Shown: positions 1-9,332 of the stretch, in pieces
Layout of the letters: every line of letters starts with the position of its first letter
Numbering within the stretch: the stretch's first letter is position 1
Assembly (NCBI RefSeq): GCF_042646125.1
Contig: NZ_JBHRSW010000018.1
Coordinates: 1 to 64,000, forward strand
Length of the DNA: 64,000 nt
Origin: Glaciecola flavus
GTDB taxonomy: Bacteria; Pseudomonadota; Gammaproteobacteria; Enterobacterales; Alteromonadaceae
Direction: 5' to 3'
Made by a program: the position numbers and the translations under genes
Notes under the pieces: generated by a model
What the model was told of the DNA's origin: nothing
Databases searched by the model: none
Seen by the model: the letters and a program-made list of their open reading frames with translations, nothing else

Positions 1-134
1 CAACTCATGCTGCGGGCATGGTACGGCTTATCTGGATTTTTCGGACGTTCTGCTAAGCGAGGACTATTCTTCCCACGCTGAGAAGCCGTGACCTTTGCGC
101 GTACATTGCTATTAGGCGCAAGCGTACCAGTCAA
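1..134 (-). CDS. possible 5' end of a gene leaving the left edge
   Basis: An open frame runs from a TTG at 134 leftward off the window, with a TAA in frame just upstream. It would encode about 44 residues, basic and proline/asparagine-rich (it ends PDKPYHARSMS). I do not recognise the product and there is no clear ribosome binding site. It could be chance coding potential or the remnant of a gene broken together with the neighbouring ATPase fragment. Confidence 0.2.
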   Translation of the reverse strand, partial: MTGTLAPNSNVRAKVTASQRGKNSPRLAERPKNPDKPYHARSMS

Positions 135-199
135 ATCAAAACTTTAAAAAACGGTTCATAAATTGTGCCATAAAACGGCGTAATTTAGCTTTACCGTTA

Positions 200-1255
200 A
201 TGTCCGTTGTTTGTCTGAAGGAGCCGGATACGATTCATAATTTAAAGACAATGGTGCAATTTGCCGAAAAAACACCATCCTATTTCGTCGCGGCCAGCGG
301 TTCGAACATTGGTTTGCTCAACACCTTCCCTGTTGGCAAAGTAGAACAATACGATTTACGACCACTAACCTTCCAAGAATTTATTTACGCATCAAACGAA
401 CAAGCACTGATCAAAGCATTTGATAGTCAAGCAAGCAGACCGGCGGTGCACACTAAATTGATGGATAAACTAACCGACTATTTTTTTACCGGCGGTATGC
501 CGGAAGCCGTTTCTGCTTGGTATCAGTATAAGGATTCAAGCATTCTAGAGCGTGTTGAAAAAGTCACAAAAATTCATGCCGATTTAGTTGAAGGTTATCG
601 CCGCGATTTCGGTAAGTACGCGGGCAAGGTCGATGCCGCACTGATTGAATCGGTGTTTAATAGCATTCCAGCCCAGCTATCACTTGTCAGCGATGAGTCG
701 GTTAAACGCTTTAAATTTAAGCATGTGCATGAGCGGAAATCTCGTTATAGCGATTTTGAAAGCGCGATCCATTGGCTTAACTGCTGCCGCTTAGCTTTGC
801 CAAACTACCCTATTGAAGGATTACCGAAATCTCCGTTGGCGGCCTATAAAAAAGACAACATGGTTAAACTATTTCTGTTTGATGTGGGCCTGCTCAATCA
901 TATGCAGGGCTGCAGTTATAAAGAGATTAAGCAACAAAACTATGAATACAAAGGCTATGTGGCTGAAAACTTTGTGCAACAAGAGCTCACAGCTATTGGC
1001 GTTGACCCAAGCTATTCATGGAATGACGCCCGCGCCAAAATCGAATTTATTTTGGCGACCGATGAAGGCGATATCATCCCTGTTGAAGTCAAAAGTGGTA
1101 AACGTACAAGAGCAAAGTCGTTGGCATCCTACGTTGAAAAATGTACTCCAAGTAAAACCTTTAAGTTAACGGGTACACAAGGCTCTTCAGCATTAGAACA
1201 AACCAATATCGTGATGCCTTTGTATTTCACGCAGTATTTACCTCAGAGATGGTAA
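200..1255 (+). pseudogene. DUF4143-type AAA ATPase, N-terminal part missing
   Basis: The 351 residues match the C-terminal two thirds of the AAA_14/DUF4143 family. The segment after Walker B is visible (VAASGS, then FPVGKVEQYDLRPLTFQEF), followed by the DUF4143 region and a nuclease-like IIPVEVKSGK near the end. Intact members carry about 150 more N-terminal residues with the Walker A P-loop and a DE-type Walker B. Neither is present, and only 199 unrelated-looking bases lie upstream. The first residues (CLKEPDTIH) look like a decayed version of the segment just after Walker B. The ATP site is therefore lost and the gene is most likely a 5'-truncated remnant. Full-length members are often mobile, accessory genes of unclear role. 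Confidence 0.7.
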
Positions 1256-1507
1256 AGGCGCGTTGCCTAGCCCCGAAGGTCTACACAAAGTTGCCATTAA
1301 CCACACAATTGACCACCAGCAGCTGAAAACATGTGTGATACAACGAGCTTTCCGCATCGCTTATGCCAAAGCAATACTTACTGTTGCTTTTTTATACTAA
1401 ACACTTCTTTGAATTTTGCCGAAATAAGCTTATAAATAAGTTGGATCAGGGTCGGATTGGCTATGGCACCCTTCCTTGGTAGTTGAAGGTAAAGCGAGTA
1501 ATAAACA

Positions 1508-1684
1508 ATGGGAAAAGACTTACGGTTTTCTAGAGACGAATTGTTGGATGACTATGACGATACGAAGGACGCCAACAAGCATCACGACACTTACAGAAAT
1601 GTTAGCCAATCAAAACGAAAAAAAGAAAAACGATTGTCGCATTCTTTACACAGCAAACGGCAACAGAGGCACGATACACATTGA
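1508..1684 (+). CDS. possible small charged protein, 58 aa
   Basis: An ATG at 1508 opens a 58-codon frame. The product is very hydrophilic: an acidic stretch (DELLDDYDDTKD) is followed by a Lys/Arg/His-rich tail (SKRKKEKRLSHSLHSKRQQRH). This acidic-then-basic layout resembles small conserved hypothetical proteins of marine gammaproteobacteria, but I cannot name a family. The ribosome binding site is weak (AAAGCGAG about 10 bases upstream). A slightly longer frame from a TTG at 1476 overlaps it in another register and looks less protein-like. It is the only candidate gene between the ATPase remnant and the beta-galactosidase; the rest of 1256-1854 is AT-rich with no other feature I can support. 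Confidence 0.35.
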   Translation: MGKDLRFSRDELLDDYDDTKDANKHHDTYRNVSQSKRKKEKRLSHSLHSKRQQRHDTH

Positions 1685-1854
1685 TGTTTTATAGAATCCG
1701 GCTATTGTCCTGTACGAGAAAGCAGTAAACTAACGCTTAATAAATTTACATAAAAATAACATTTTTTATATTTAAATGTATTGGTAAGCCTTATACTTCC
1801 ATCAGATTTGTATTAATACTCTAAGGTCTATTGATCTTTGTAACGAGTGACAAA

Positions 1855-4800
1855 ATGATAAAAAGTATTATTGGCTTTACCACTATATATTTGCTTCTGA
1901 GTTGTGCGTCCCCCCCTCCCCAAACGCCACATTTTAAATTGGCGGAACATACCCAGTACCTTGGTTCAAAAGACTGGGAATCACCAGAAGTCATCTCTCG
2001 CAATAGAATGCCTACTAGAAGTGTTCCGTATTCTTATAAGAGTATTGACGAAGCCTTAAGCACTAATAGAGAACGCAGTCGCTATCTGAATTTAAACGGC
2101 GATTGGTTTTTTAAGTTTCAATATGACGACGAGAATATCGACCAAGCATTTGTAACAACAACTTATGACCATTCTCGTTGGCAGACCTTGCCTGTGCCTT
2201 CAAGTGTCGAATTGTTTGGCTTCGACATACCTTTTTACACAAATACTGAACTGCCGTTTTACTCTAGTAAAACGGGCAACCCCTTACCTGATACTAGCCC
2301 CTTGATCTCTCGAGCTAACCCCGTAAGTAAATATATTAGGAATTTTGAACTGCTCAAAGGATGGGAAAAAGAGCAAATCATACTGCACTTTGGTGGCATT
2401 GCGTCTGCTTTTTATGTTTGGGTTAATGGGCATAAAGTCGGATACAGTCAAGGAAGCATGTTGCCCGCAGAATTTGATATCACGCCCTACGTTTCAACTG
2501 GCAAAAACAAAATTGCATTGCAAGTTATGCGCTGGAGCGACGGTAGTTATTTAGAAGGTCAAGACATGTGGAAACTCAGTGGTATCCACAGAGAAGTCCT
2601 TTTACTGTCCAGACCTAAAGTTGCGATTAAAGACTTCTTTGCACGACCAAAACTATCAGAAGACTACACAGTTGGGCATTTGCGTATTCGTCCATTTTTA
2701 ACTATCTCCGACAATAAAAAATTGAAAAATTGGCGACTTGAAAGCCAACTGTATCTTAACAATGAAGCAGTGTTTGATATTCCTCAAGCAGTGTCAGCGG
2801 ATGCAATCATGCAACAGTATCCTCAGCGTGAAAATATCCAATTTGATATATTCAATTTACGCGTTGACAAGCCATTACTGTGGAGTGCCGAAGAGCCCAA
2901 CCTGTACACCTTGGTTATCTCTTTATACAACGACAACAACCAACTAGTCGAAGCCAAGAGTACACAAGTTGGCTTTCGTGAAGTGCGCCTCGACAATGAA
3001 AAAGGTCAATTACTTATCAATGGCAAAAGTATCAAGCTCATTGGCGTCAACCGACACGATCATCACGCGGTCAGGGGAAAAGCATTAAACCGAGCCGACC
3101 TAGAACGCGATCTAAAAATGATGAAACAAAACAATTTTAATGCGGTGCGTACCGCACATTACCCGAATGATCCGTATTTACTGGAGCTGGCCGATCAATA
3201 TGGCTTGTACGTAATGGATGAAGCCAACGTTGAAAGCCATATGTTTGGAGGGCAGTTTTCAAATGATCCGATGTGGGTGCCTGCGATAATGGATAGAATC
3301 ACTCGTATGGTGCGAAGAGATCAAAATCATCCGTCGATTATTTCATGGTCCTTGGGGAATGAGTCAGGCATGGGACCGGCACATGCGGCCGCAGCTGCTT
3401 GGATCAAAGACTATGATCCAAGTCGATTTGTCCATTACGAAGGTGCGCAAAGCTTACCCGAACACCCTGAGTTTATTGAACCGCCCAAGACTTGGTATTG
3501 GGTACCAGAGAAACTTGAAAATCTCGGCCGTCATACCCCACTCGCAAACCCTAGTGATCCTCCCTATGTAGATGTAATCAGCAGAATGTATCCAAGTCTT
3601 GAATATCTTAAAGGTTTATCAGATAGCGCATATATCAATAGGCCAATTGTCATGTGTGAATACTCTCATGCAATGGGCAACTCATTTGGAAATTTAGAAG
3701 AATTTTGGGACTTAATTTGGGCACGAGACAATCTGATTGGCGGGTTTATTTGGGATTGGATGGATCAAGGGCTTGAGCATATTAACGAAAATGGGCACAA
3801 ATTCTTAGCTTATGGCGGCGACTTCGGAGATATTCCCAATACCAATGCCTTTAATCAAAATGGTATTGTTGATTCTTACGGTAATCCTACACCCGAACTA
3901 CACCATGCAAAATACGTGTTTCAACCATTCTGGTTTGACTCATTCGACGTCGATACAAATAAACTTTCCATTAAAAACCGTCAGTTCCACACAGACTCAT
4001 CAGCTTATGTGTTTACATGGGCGCTAATGGAAGATGACAAAGTTATACATAGCAAAGAGTTTGACCTTGATGCACTTGCGCCACAAAAAACAACATACAT
4101 GACCTTGGATATTCCCAAGGTTTCACCCGTTGCAGGAAAACGCTATTGGTTGAGGGTTGCAGCAAAATTACGGACACCAACGGCATGGACAGATATGCCA
4201 ATGGAAATGGCAAAAGAGAAATTTGAGTTGCCTTGGTTTACCGAAAAAAAAGCCTCTATAGATGAGTTCAAAGACCGATTGCAAGTGACTGAAACTGCAA
4301 CAACAGTTACTTTCAAGAATGGCGCTTTACAAGTGATTTTTGATAAACAGGCAGGCTGGTTATCGTCACTTACTTTCCAAAATACACCTGTGTTAGTCGC
4401 ACCACTAAAAGCTAATTTTTGGCGTCCACAAACTGACAATGATGCACGAGCATGGAAATCCCACAAAACCTTAGCTTTTTGGAAAAGCGCAGCCAATAAC
4501 CTTAAATTGAAAGACTTACAATATGAAAAACAAGGGCATGGCTATGTACTAACAGCACACCATAGCATCGACAAGCAAGTCTCATTTATGCACAAATATC
4601 AGATCTCAAATTCGGGAAATGTCGTAGTCACTATACAGTTTTCTAGTGCATCCTCGCTGCCTCCACTCAAACGCATCGGCATGCAAACTGGCGTCTCCAA
4701 CACACTAAGTAGTGTGCGTTATTATGGCCGAGGTCCATACGAAAACTACGTAGACAGAAACAGTAGTGCAGAGATCAATATCTACAAAGACAACGCACAT

Positions 4801-5154
4801 GAAATGTTCTTCCACTACATGGTGCCGCAAGAAAACGCTAATAGAACCGATGTAGATTGGTGGGAAATGTCGAGTAAAAACGGAGGCACCAATCTTCTCA
4901 TTGATAGCCCAACACCACTCAGCATGTCTGTTTGGCCATATTCGCAAGAAAACATCGATACAGCCAAGCACCCCTATGAGTTAGAAAGACAAAGCTTCAA
5001 TACTCTGAACATTGACTATAAACAATCTGGTGTAGGAGGCACGGATTCATGGACATCGCTAGGTGCCCCCTTAGAAAAGTATCAAGTAAAGCCTGGCAAT
5101 TATGAGTACTCTTTTAGCTTATCTTTTGGGCATGCTAGTATGATGAACAATTAA
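1855..5154 (+). CDS. beta-galactosidase, GH2, LacZ type, lipoprotein
   Basis: Predicted to hydrolyse terminal beta-galactosides. From the ATG at 1855 the protein is 1099 aa, near LacZ length plus a leader. The first residues form a lipoprotein signal peptide (MIKSIIGF...LLLSC), so the enzyme is probably membrane-anchored and periplasmic or exposed, unlike cytoplasmic E. coli LacZ. Domain order is GH2 sugar-binding, Ig-like, TIM barrel, then the beta-galactosidase small-chain domain. The acid/base is E503 in SLGNESGMG and the nucleophile E602 in CEYSHAMGNS. A start 8 codons earlier exists but lacks the signal-peptide arrangement. No sugar transporter or LacI-type regulator is adjacent. Polysaccharide breakdown, for instance of algal galactans, is plausible for a marine host, but the substrate cannot be read from the sequence. 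Confidence 0.9.
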   Translation: MIKSIIGFTTIYLLLSCASPPPQTPHFKLAEHTQYLGSKDWESPEVISRNRMPTRSVPYSYKSIDEALSTNRERSRYLNLNGDWFFKFQYDDENIDQAFVTTTYDHSRWQTLPVPSSVELFGFDIPFYTNTELPFYSSKTGNPLPDTSPLISRANPVSKYIRNFELLKGWEKEQIILHFGGIASAFYVWVNGHKVGYSQGSMLPAEFDITPYVSTGKNKIALQVMRWSDGSYLEGQDMWKLSGIHREVLLLSRPKVAIKDFFARPKLSEDYTVGHLRIRPFLTISDNKKLKNWRLESQLYLNNEAVFDIPQAVSADAIMQQYPQRENIQFDIFNLRVDKPLLWSAEEPNLYTLVISLYNDNNQLVEAKSTQVGFREVRLDNEKGQLLINGKSIKLIGVNRHDHHAVRGKALNRADLERDLKMMKQNNFNAVRTAHYPNDPYLLELADQYGLYVMDEANVESHMFGGQFSNDPMWVPAIMDRITRMVRRDQNHPSIISWSLGNESGMGPAHAAAAAWIKDYDPSRFVHYEGAQSLPEHPEFIEPPKTWYWVPEKLENLGRHTPLANPSDPPYVDVISRMYPSLEYLKGLSDSAYINRPIVMCEYSHAMGNSFGNLEEFWDLIWARDNLIGGFIWDWMDQGLEHINENGHKFLAYGGDFGDIPNTNAFNQNGIVDSYGNPTPELHHAKYVFQPFWFDSFDVDTNKLSIKNRQFHTDSSAYVFTWALMEDDKVIHSKEFDLDALAPQKTTYMTLDIPKVSPVAGKRYWLRVAAKLRTPTAWTDMPMEMAKEKFELPWFTEKKASIDEFKDRLQVTETATTVTFKNGALQVIFDKQAGWLSSLTFQNTPVLVAPLKANFWRPQTDNDARAWKSHKTLAFWKSAANNLKLKDLQYEKQGHGYVLTAHHSIDKQVSFMHKYQISNSGNVVVTIQFSSASSLPPLKRIGMQTGVSNTLSSVRYYGRGPYENYVDRNSSAEINIYKDNAHEMFFHYMVPQENANRTDVDWWEMSSKNGGTNLLIDSPTPLSMSVWPYSQENIDTAKHPYELERQSFNTLNIDYKQSGVGGTDSWTSLGAPLEKYQVKPGNYEYSFSLSFGHASMMNN

Positions 5155-5161
5155 GCTATAT

Positions 5162-5464
5162 ATGGCGAGTACAGCGTTTGTGAGATACTTTGTTTTCTTG
5201 ATATTTATCATTTATCAAGCCATTGTCTCTGGCAAACTATTTGCCTACTCCTCACAGAGTACCAACGAGCCAGAAACTCCATTCGGAATTTGGCTTTTCA
5301 AAAAAGATAGCCCTAAAAGCACCATTGACGTGTCTGTTCTTGTAAGGGACGGAAAGTGGGAAGCAATAATTGACGGCAGGCCAGCCTTAGTTGAACAAAA
5401 TGGCGAAGATATTAGAGGACTAACCGGATGCCATAGTTACAGCCAAAATACTAGATTATCTTGA
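5162..5464 (+). CDS. short exported protein of unknown function, probably truncated
   Basis: 100 aa, starting 8 bases after the beta-galactosidase stop and so probably co-transcribed. An N-terminal hydrophobic signal (FVRYFVFLIFIIYQAIVSGKLFA) precedes a short region, PFGIWLFKKDSP...VLVRDGKWEAIIDGRPALVEQNGEDIRG. That reads like the opening segment of a longer secreted hydrolase. The last 15 residues lose this character and end abruptly, which suggests a premature stop or frameshift. I do not recognise a complete family. It could be a decayed remnant or a genuine small exported protein. Confidence 0.5.
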   Translation: MASTAFVRYFVFLIFIIYQAIVSGKLFAYSSQSTNEPETPFGIWLFKKDSPKSTIDVSVLVRDGKWEAIIDGRPALVEQNGEDIRGLTGCHSYSQNTRLS

Positions 5465-5552
5465 GTATATTAGTGTCGAAAGTTTTTACAAAACCAAAAA
5501 ACCTCGTTCTTAAATATTGTTTTTATTTTTATTTTTCAACAACTTAAATTTA

Positions 5553-5568
5553 TGGCACAACAAATGCA
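5553..5568 (+). promoter_or_regulatory. sigma-54-like promoter of the PEP-CTERM gene
   Basis: TGGCACA-ACAA-ATGCA fits the RpoN consensus TGGCACR-N4-YTGCA except for one base of the -12 box. The GG and GC dinucleotides are exactly 12 bases apart. Transcription would start near 5579, leaving about 30 bases of leader before the ATG at 5611. PEP-CTERM genes in other proteobacteria are known to be served by sigma-54 with the PrsK/PrsR pair. Neither regulator is in this window. Confidence 0.65.
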
Positions 5569-5610
5569 AAAGAGTGATTGACTGTTTAAAACTCGAAGGA
5601 TTCTACAATC

Positions 5611-6417
5611 ATGGTTAAGGCAATTAAAAATTTAACAGCAGCGGCATTGTTGGCAGGTATGTCAACTTCTGCATTCTCTGCTGGTCTACCTTTTGTCGTA
5701 GACAACTCTTTAGGCTACACTGATGTTGGTGTTGGAACAACTTTTACTGCAGACATACTAAGTGGTAACTACCAAGAAGTAATCGTAGTGACTAATGCAG
5801 CGACGGGAGCATTCGACGCAACAATTTTGTTAAGTTACACATCGTTCCAGATATTCCCTAATGTAAGTGGTTTAACAACAGATTACGGCTTATATTCAGT
5901 AATCAATGTTAGCGGTAACGTAACAAATAACAACCTACCAACTAGTATTTCAACTGGAAACTGGTCTGGAAGTTTCAACATGGTTTTGGATGTTGAGACT
6001 GATACAAACACCTTCATTCAAGCAGCTGTTACCAACGGTGGCGTTAACTTCAGTGCGGCAGAACTTGATGATGACATCGAGTTATTCACGGGTAACATCG
6101 CGTCAGGCGGCTCAGTAGGAACTGCTGTAGGTCAAGGTAGTGGTGGTTTTGGATTAACAGGTGACAATGTTACATTAAGTGCTGCCGGTGAAAACTTCTT
6201 CATCGATCCAGACCCTTTCTACAATATGCTTATTTCTGATGGAGATTTGGAAGATTTCTTTATTCAAATCGACTTCACAGCTGAAAACGTAATTCAACGT
6301 TTTACTGGTGAAGCGAGCGTAGAATTTTCTGCTGCTGAAGTTCCAGAGCCAAGCGTTATCGCTTTACTTGGTTTAGGTATCGCAGGTCTTGCTTTTGGTG
6401 CCCGTCGCACTAAGTAA
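5611..6417 (+). CDS. PEP-CTERM sorting-domain protein
   Basis: An exported 268-aa protein with an N-terminal signal peptide (MVKAIKNLTAAALLAGMSTSAFSA), a Thr/Ser/Asn/Asp-rich beta-strand-like body, and a C-terminal PEP-CTERM signal. That signal is VPEPS at about 244-248, a hydrophobic segment (VIALLGLGIAGLAFGA) and a final RR. In this family exosortase recognises the PEP motif and processes the protein for surface or exopolysaccharide-associated display. The exosortase itself is not in the window. The start has a good AAGGA site. The gene is flanked by a sigma-54-like promoter and a terminator, so it is probably a single-gene unit. The body matches no enzyme I know, and its low complexity suggests a structural or matrix role. 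Confidence 0.85.
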   Translation: MVKAIKNLTAAALLAGMSTSAFSAGLPFVVDNSLGYTDVGVGTTFTADILSGNYQEVIVVTNAATGAFDATILLSYTSFQIFPNVSGLTTDYGLYSVINVSGNVTNNNLPTSISTGNWSGSFNMVLDVETDTNTFIQAAVTNGGVNFSAAELDDDIELFTGNIASGGSVGTAVGQGSGGFGLTGDNVTLSAAGENFFIDPDPFYNMLISDGDLEDFFIQIDFTAENVIQRFTGEASVEFSAAEVPEPSVIALLGLGIAGLAFGARRTK

Positions 6418-6483
6418 AAATACTACAAATTTGACTCACAAAGCAGTCAAATGGAAGTAGTCAGTTTGAGTCATAAGCATTGT

Positions 6484-6518
6484 AAAAAAAATCGCAGCAT
6501 CTTGTGTTGCGGTTTTTT
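6484..6518 (+). terminator. Rho-independent terminator after the PEP-CTERM gene
   Basis: Stem CGCAGCA / TGTTGCG with one G-U pair and a 5-base loop, preceded by an A run and followed by TTTTTT. The remaining bases 6519-6710 upstream of the TPR gene are AT-rich; I see no convincing promoter there. Confidence 0.75.
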
Positions 6519-6710
6519 ATGTTCAGTTCATTGACGTTTCTTCTTTACACATCACACATCTTTTGCATAAATGCGTTGCAGTAACTCGCCATAAATTCAA
6601 ATCACTATTCAACGAATATCGCTTTTTACTTAGTTTTGCTTTAAAGTTTGAGTATTAGGATTTGCACTTGCTTGTAGCGGTGTTTCTTAGCAATACACGG
6701 AGTAAATTAT

Positions 6711-9278
6711 ATGCGCCTTGCATCTGAGCTTTTTTTAATTGTTGCACTATTGTTTATTTTTGGCTGTACACCACAAAAAAGTCGGGAAGAGCTTCTAGAA
6801 GAAACAACATTGCTAATACAGTCGAAAAAGTTTAAAACAGCCGAAATTTTACTTAAAGAGTTTTTAGTAGAAAACCCAGACGCAGACGACTTAAGACTAG
6901 TATTGGGTAATGTGCTTAACTACCAAGGTCTGTATCAAGAAGCTGAATATCAGTATGTTAGAGTATCGGGTAAATTTAATGATGAAGCATTCGAGAACAG
7001 AATTGAAAGCCTTTATAACACTAGTTCTCCAGATTCATTAATTTCTTTTTATAAGTCAAATAGGAACGACTTATCTGAAGGTGTCAGAATTTCTGACATT
7101 GCATATGCGTTGACACTAAGCCGAAAAGATAAAACCAAAAGTGCTATAAAAGATTTATCGAAACAGATTACAGATGAGAGTTCTTTAAGCAACGATTTTG
7201 CTCTTGCTACCACAACATTTGCTAAACATGATGATCCGCAAAAGTATTTAGAAGACCTTCGGAAAATAGCTGATACTTACGGGAGTAGTAGAGCAAATTG
7301 GCTGTTCTTAGAAACTAATGCAAATTTAAACGTAGCGGCGGGAAATTTTGATGCAGCAATTGATTTATTTTCGACTCTACTCACATTACGGCCTGAACAT
7401 TCAAAAACCAAATTGTCGATTGCAAATGCATATGTGCTATCGGAAAACTGGGAAGAGGCAGACAAGGCACTAGATGAATTGCTCGCACAATACCCTGATC
7501 AACCGATTGTCAATCATTTAAAAACGCTATCCGCATTACAAAAAAGAGACTTGTCTAAGGCTAAAATTCACATTGAAAGAGCTTTACAGGGAGGGTATAC
7601 CTCAACACAAAACTATCTTATTGCAGCAGAAATTAACTTCAACCTAGGGAATTATGAGCAGACTATTGAATTTTTAGAACGTGGTCTACAAGGTGTTAAG
7701 GGCAACTCAAACTACCACAATATGTTGATTTATGCACGCGCGGTAACCAACGCAGAACAGGCAGTAGTTAACGACCTCGCAAGAGATAAAATCAGTAGCA
7801 ATTCACAAATAAACAACATTGCCGCTCTTTTAGCGGGATTACAATCATCAGGCAATACTAAAGGCATTGAGGGCATTGTTAGTGCCATCAGCTTAGAAGA
7901 TAAAGTCCACCCAGCAATTGAACTTGAATACGAAGTTATTAAGTTAAGTGCTGGTGAAAGTGGCAATGCAAAAGATTTACTTGACTCTAGTACACGCCTG
8001 ATGAACGAGTATTTATCAGGAAATATTAACTTTAATCGAGAACAAATGATTGTCGCTAAAAGTGCAATCATTGGACACTTAGTTTCGAAAGAACAATTTG
8101 AAAAGGCGATTAACACGATTCGCTCTTGGCAAAGTGTAATGCCTAGTGATGATACAAATACATTGTTTCTATCTGAGGTGTATCTCGCTGCTGGGGAATA
8201 CAATAAATCTATTGAAGCCTTGACTGGTTACGAGACCAGTGCGCATGCCTATATAGTGAAATCAAGGGCACATACCCAATTGAACAATACAATTGTTGCG
8301 TTAAATACTGTTACTGAAGGCCTTGAGAAGTTTCCTTATAGCCTTCCTTTGCTTCGTTTGTACAGTGCCTATGAACAAGAACTAGGAGTTAACAAAGCAG
8401 GTTTCATCAAGAACTTGTACAGTAATAGTGAAGATAGAATACAGGAAGCTATCCTACTAAATATTTATTACGCAAGTCATGGCAACCTTTACGACGCCAT
8501 CCAAACACTCCTTTCCTACAGTGGAAGCACCGAAAACAGTACCATTTATTGGTACACATTGGCGCAATCGTATATTCAAAATGGTGAGAGTGAACTTGCA
8601 AAAGCAGCGATTGACAAAACTAAAAACATATCCATAGTCTCATTTAGTGAACTAAAATACGTGTTAAGCACATACGAAATGCTACAAGACAACCAATCTC
8701 TAGAAAATATTTTAAGAACTTATATACCTAGATTTCCAGGAAACGAAAAATTAAAACTACGTTTAGCTGAAATACTTATTCAGCAAAACAAGTCGAAAGA
8801 TGCACTAAGTGTACTAACAACTTCAAGCGAATCACTGGAGTACAATCGAATCAAAGCAAAGGCGAAAATGCATAGTGGCGAGGTTGCAGAAGCAGGAAAG
8901 ATATATAGTGATAATTACAAGGCTTATCCAAGTCCTCAAACAGTCATTGATTTAGGGCAATTTTTAGTGAATGCAGGCGATTCTAGACGCGCTCAAAAAC
9001 TTATTATGAATTTTAATAATACAGAACTTGCCGACGCAAATACACTATTGTTAGAAGGTACCCTAATGGCAGGTGAAGCCGCAATAGAAGCCTATAGCAA
9101 AACACTCAAACTATCTCCAAATAACATAGTAGCCCTCAATAATATTGCTGACGAATTGTTCAAATTAAAACGTTACGATGAAGCATTGCCATATGCTGAA
9201 AAAGCGAGTGCCTTGGCTCCCGATAATGCAATAATTAGCAAAACATTGTCGGATATTAACGCTCAATTGGCAGATTAG
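6711..9278 (+). CDS. prsT: TPR-repeat lipoprotein, PEP-CTERM system PrsT type
   Basis: An 855-aa lipoprotein: MRLASELFLIVALLFIFGC is a signal peptide with its lipobox Cys at 19. The rest is helical tetratricopeptide-type repeats, for example KTAEILLKEFLVENPDADDLRLVLGNVLNYQGLYQEAE and a last clear repeat ending DEALPYAEKASALAPDNA. Length, lipobox and repeats match the PEP-CTERM-associated TPR lipoprotein PrsT, and the neighbour upstream is a PEP-CTERM protein. Family members are thought to act with exosortase and exopolysaccharide export at the envelope, but their exact role is unknown. Start: ATG with GGAG about 9 bases upstream. A generic TPR lipoprotein such as a BTAD- or PilF-like protein is the alternative; the context favours PrsT. 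Confidence 0.7.
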   Translation: MRLASELFLIVALLFIFGCTPQKSREELLEETTLLIQSKKFKTAEILLKEFLVENPDADDLRLVLGNVLNYQGLYQEAEYQYVRVSGKFNDEAFENRIESLYNTSSPDSLISFYKSNRNDLSEGVRISDIAYALTLSRKDKTKSAIKDLSKQITDESSLSNDFALATTTFAKHDDPQKYLEDLRKIADTYGSSRANWLFLETNANLNVAAGNFDAAIDLFSTLLTLRPEHSKTKLSIANAYVLSENWEEADKALDELLAQYPDQPIVNHLKTLSALQKRDLSKAKIHIERALQGGYTSTQNYLIAAEINFNLGNYEQTIEFLERGLQGVKGNSNYHNMLIYARAVTNAEQAVVNDLARDKISSNSQINNIAALLAGLQSSGNTKGIEGIVSAISLEDKVHPAIELEYEVIKLSAGESGNAKDLLDSSTRLMNEYLSGNINFNREQMIVAKSAIIGHLVSKEQFEKAINTIRSWQSVMPSDDTNTLFLSEVYLAAGEYNKSIEALTGYETSAHAYIVKSRAHTQLNNTIVALNTVTEGLEKFPYSLPLLRLYSAYEQELGVNKAGFIKNLYSNSEDRIQEAILLNIYYASHGNLYDAIQTLLSYSGSTENSTIYWYTLAQSYIQNGESELAKAAIDKTKNISIVSFSELKYVLSTYEMLQDNQSLENILRTYIPRFPGNEKLKLRLAEILIQQNKSKDALSVLTTSSESLEYNRIKAKAKMHSGEVAEAGKIYSDNYKAYPSPQTVIDLGQFLVNAGDSRRAQKLIMNFNNTELADANTLLLEGTLMAGEAAIEAYSKTLKLSPNNIVALNNIADELFKLKRYDEALPYAEKASALAPDNAIISKTLSDINAQLAD

Positions 9279-9281
9279 TTG

Positions 9282-9303
9282 ACGGTAGAATACCTTCTAC
9301 CGT
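9282..9303. terminator. hairpin between convergent genes
   Basis: A perfect 9-bp stem, ACGGTAGAA / TTCTACCGT, with loop TACC lies 3 bases after the prsT stop and before the end of the convergent ThiF gene. There is no strong T run on either side, so it may be a weak bidirectional terminator. Confidence 0.45.
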
Positions 9304-9332
9304 TCATATGTCGTGGGCAATTTAAATGCTGT

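Noticed and set aside
152..170. Minus-strand TGGCACAATTTATGA resembling a sigma-54 promoter
   Set aside because: The -12 box lacks the C of the GC dinucleotide and the downstream frame is unproven.
1476..1694. 72-codon frame from a TTG overlapping the 58-aa frame
   Set aside because: No ribosome binding site and less protein-like composition; the ATG-started frame at 1508 is preferred, itself only tentatively.
6662..6677. TTGCAC..TTGT resembling a sigma-54 promoter before prsT
   Set aside because: Both invariant dinucleotides are altered.
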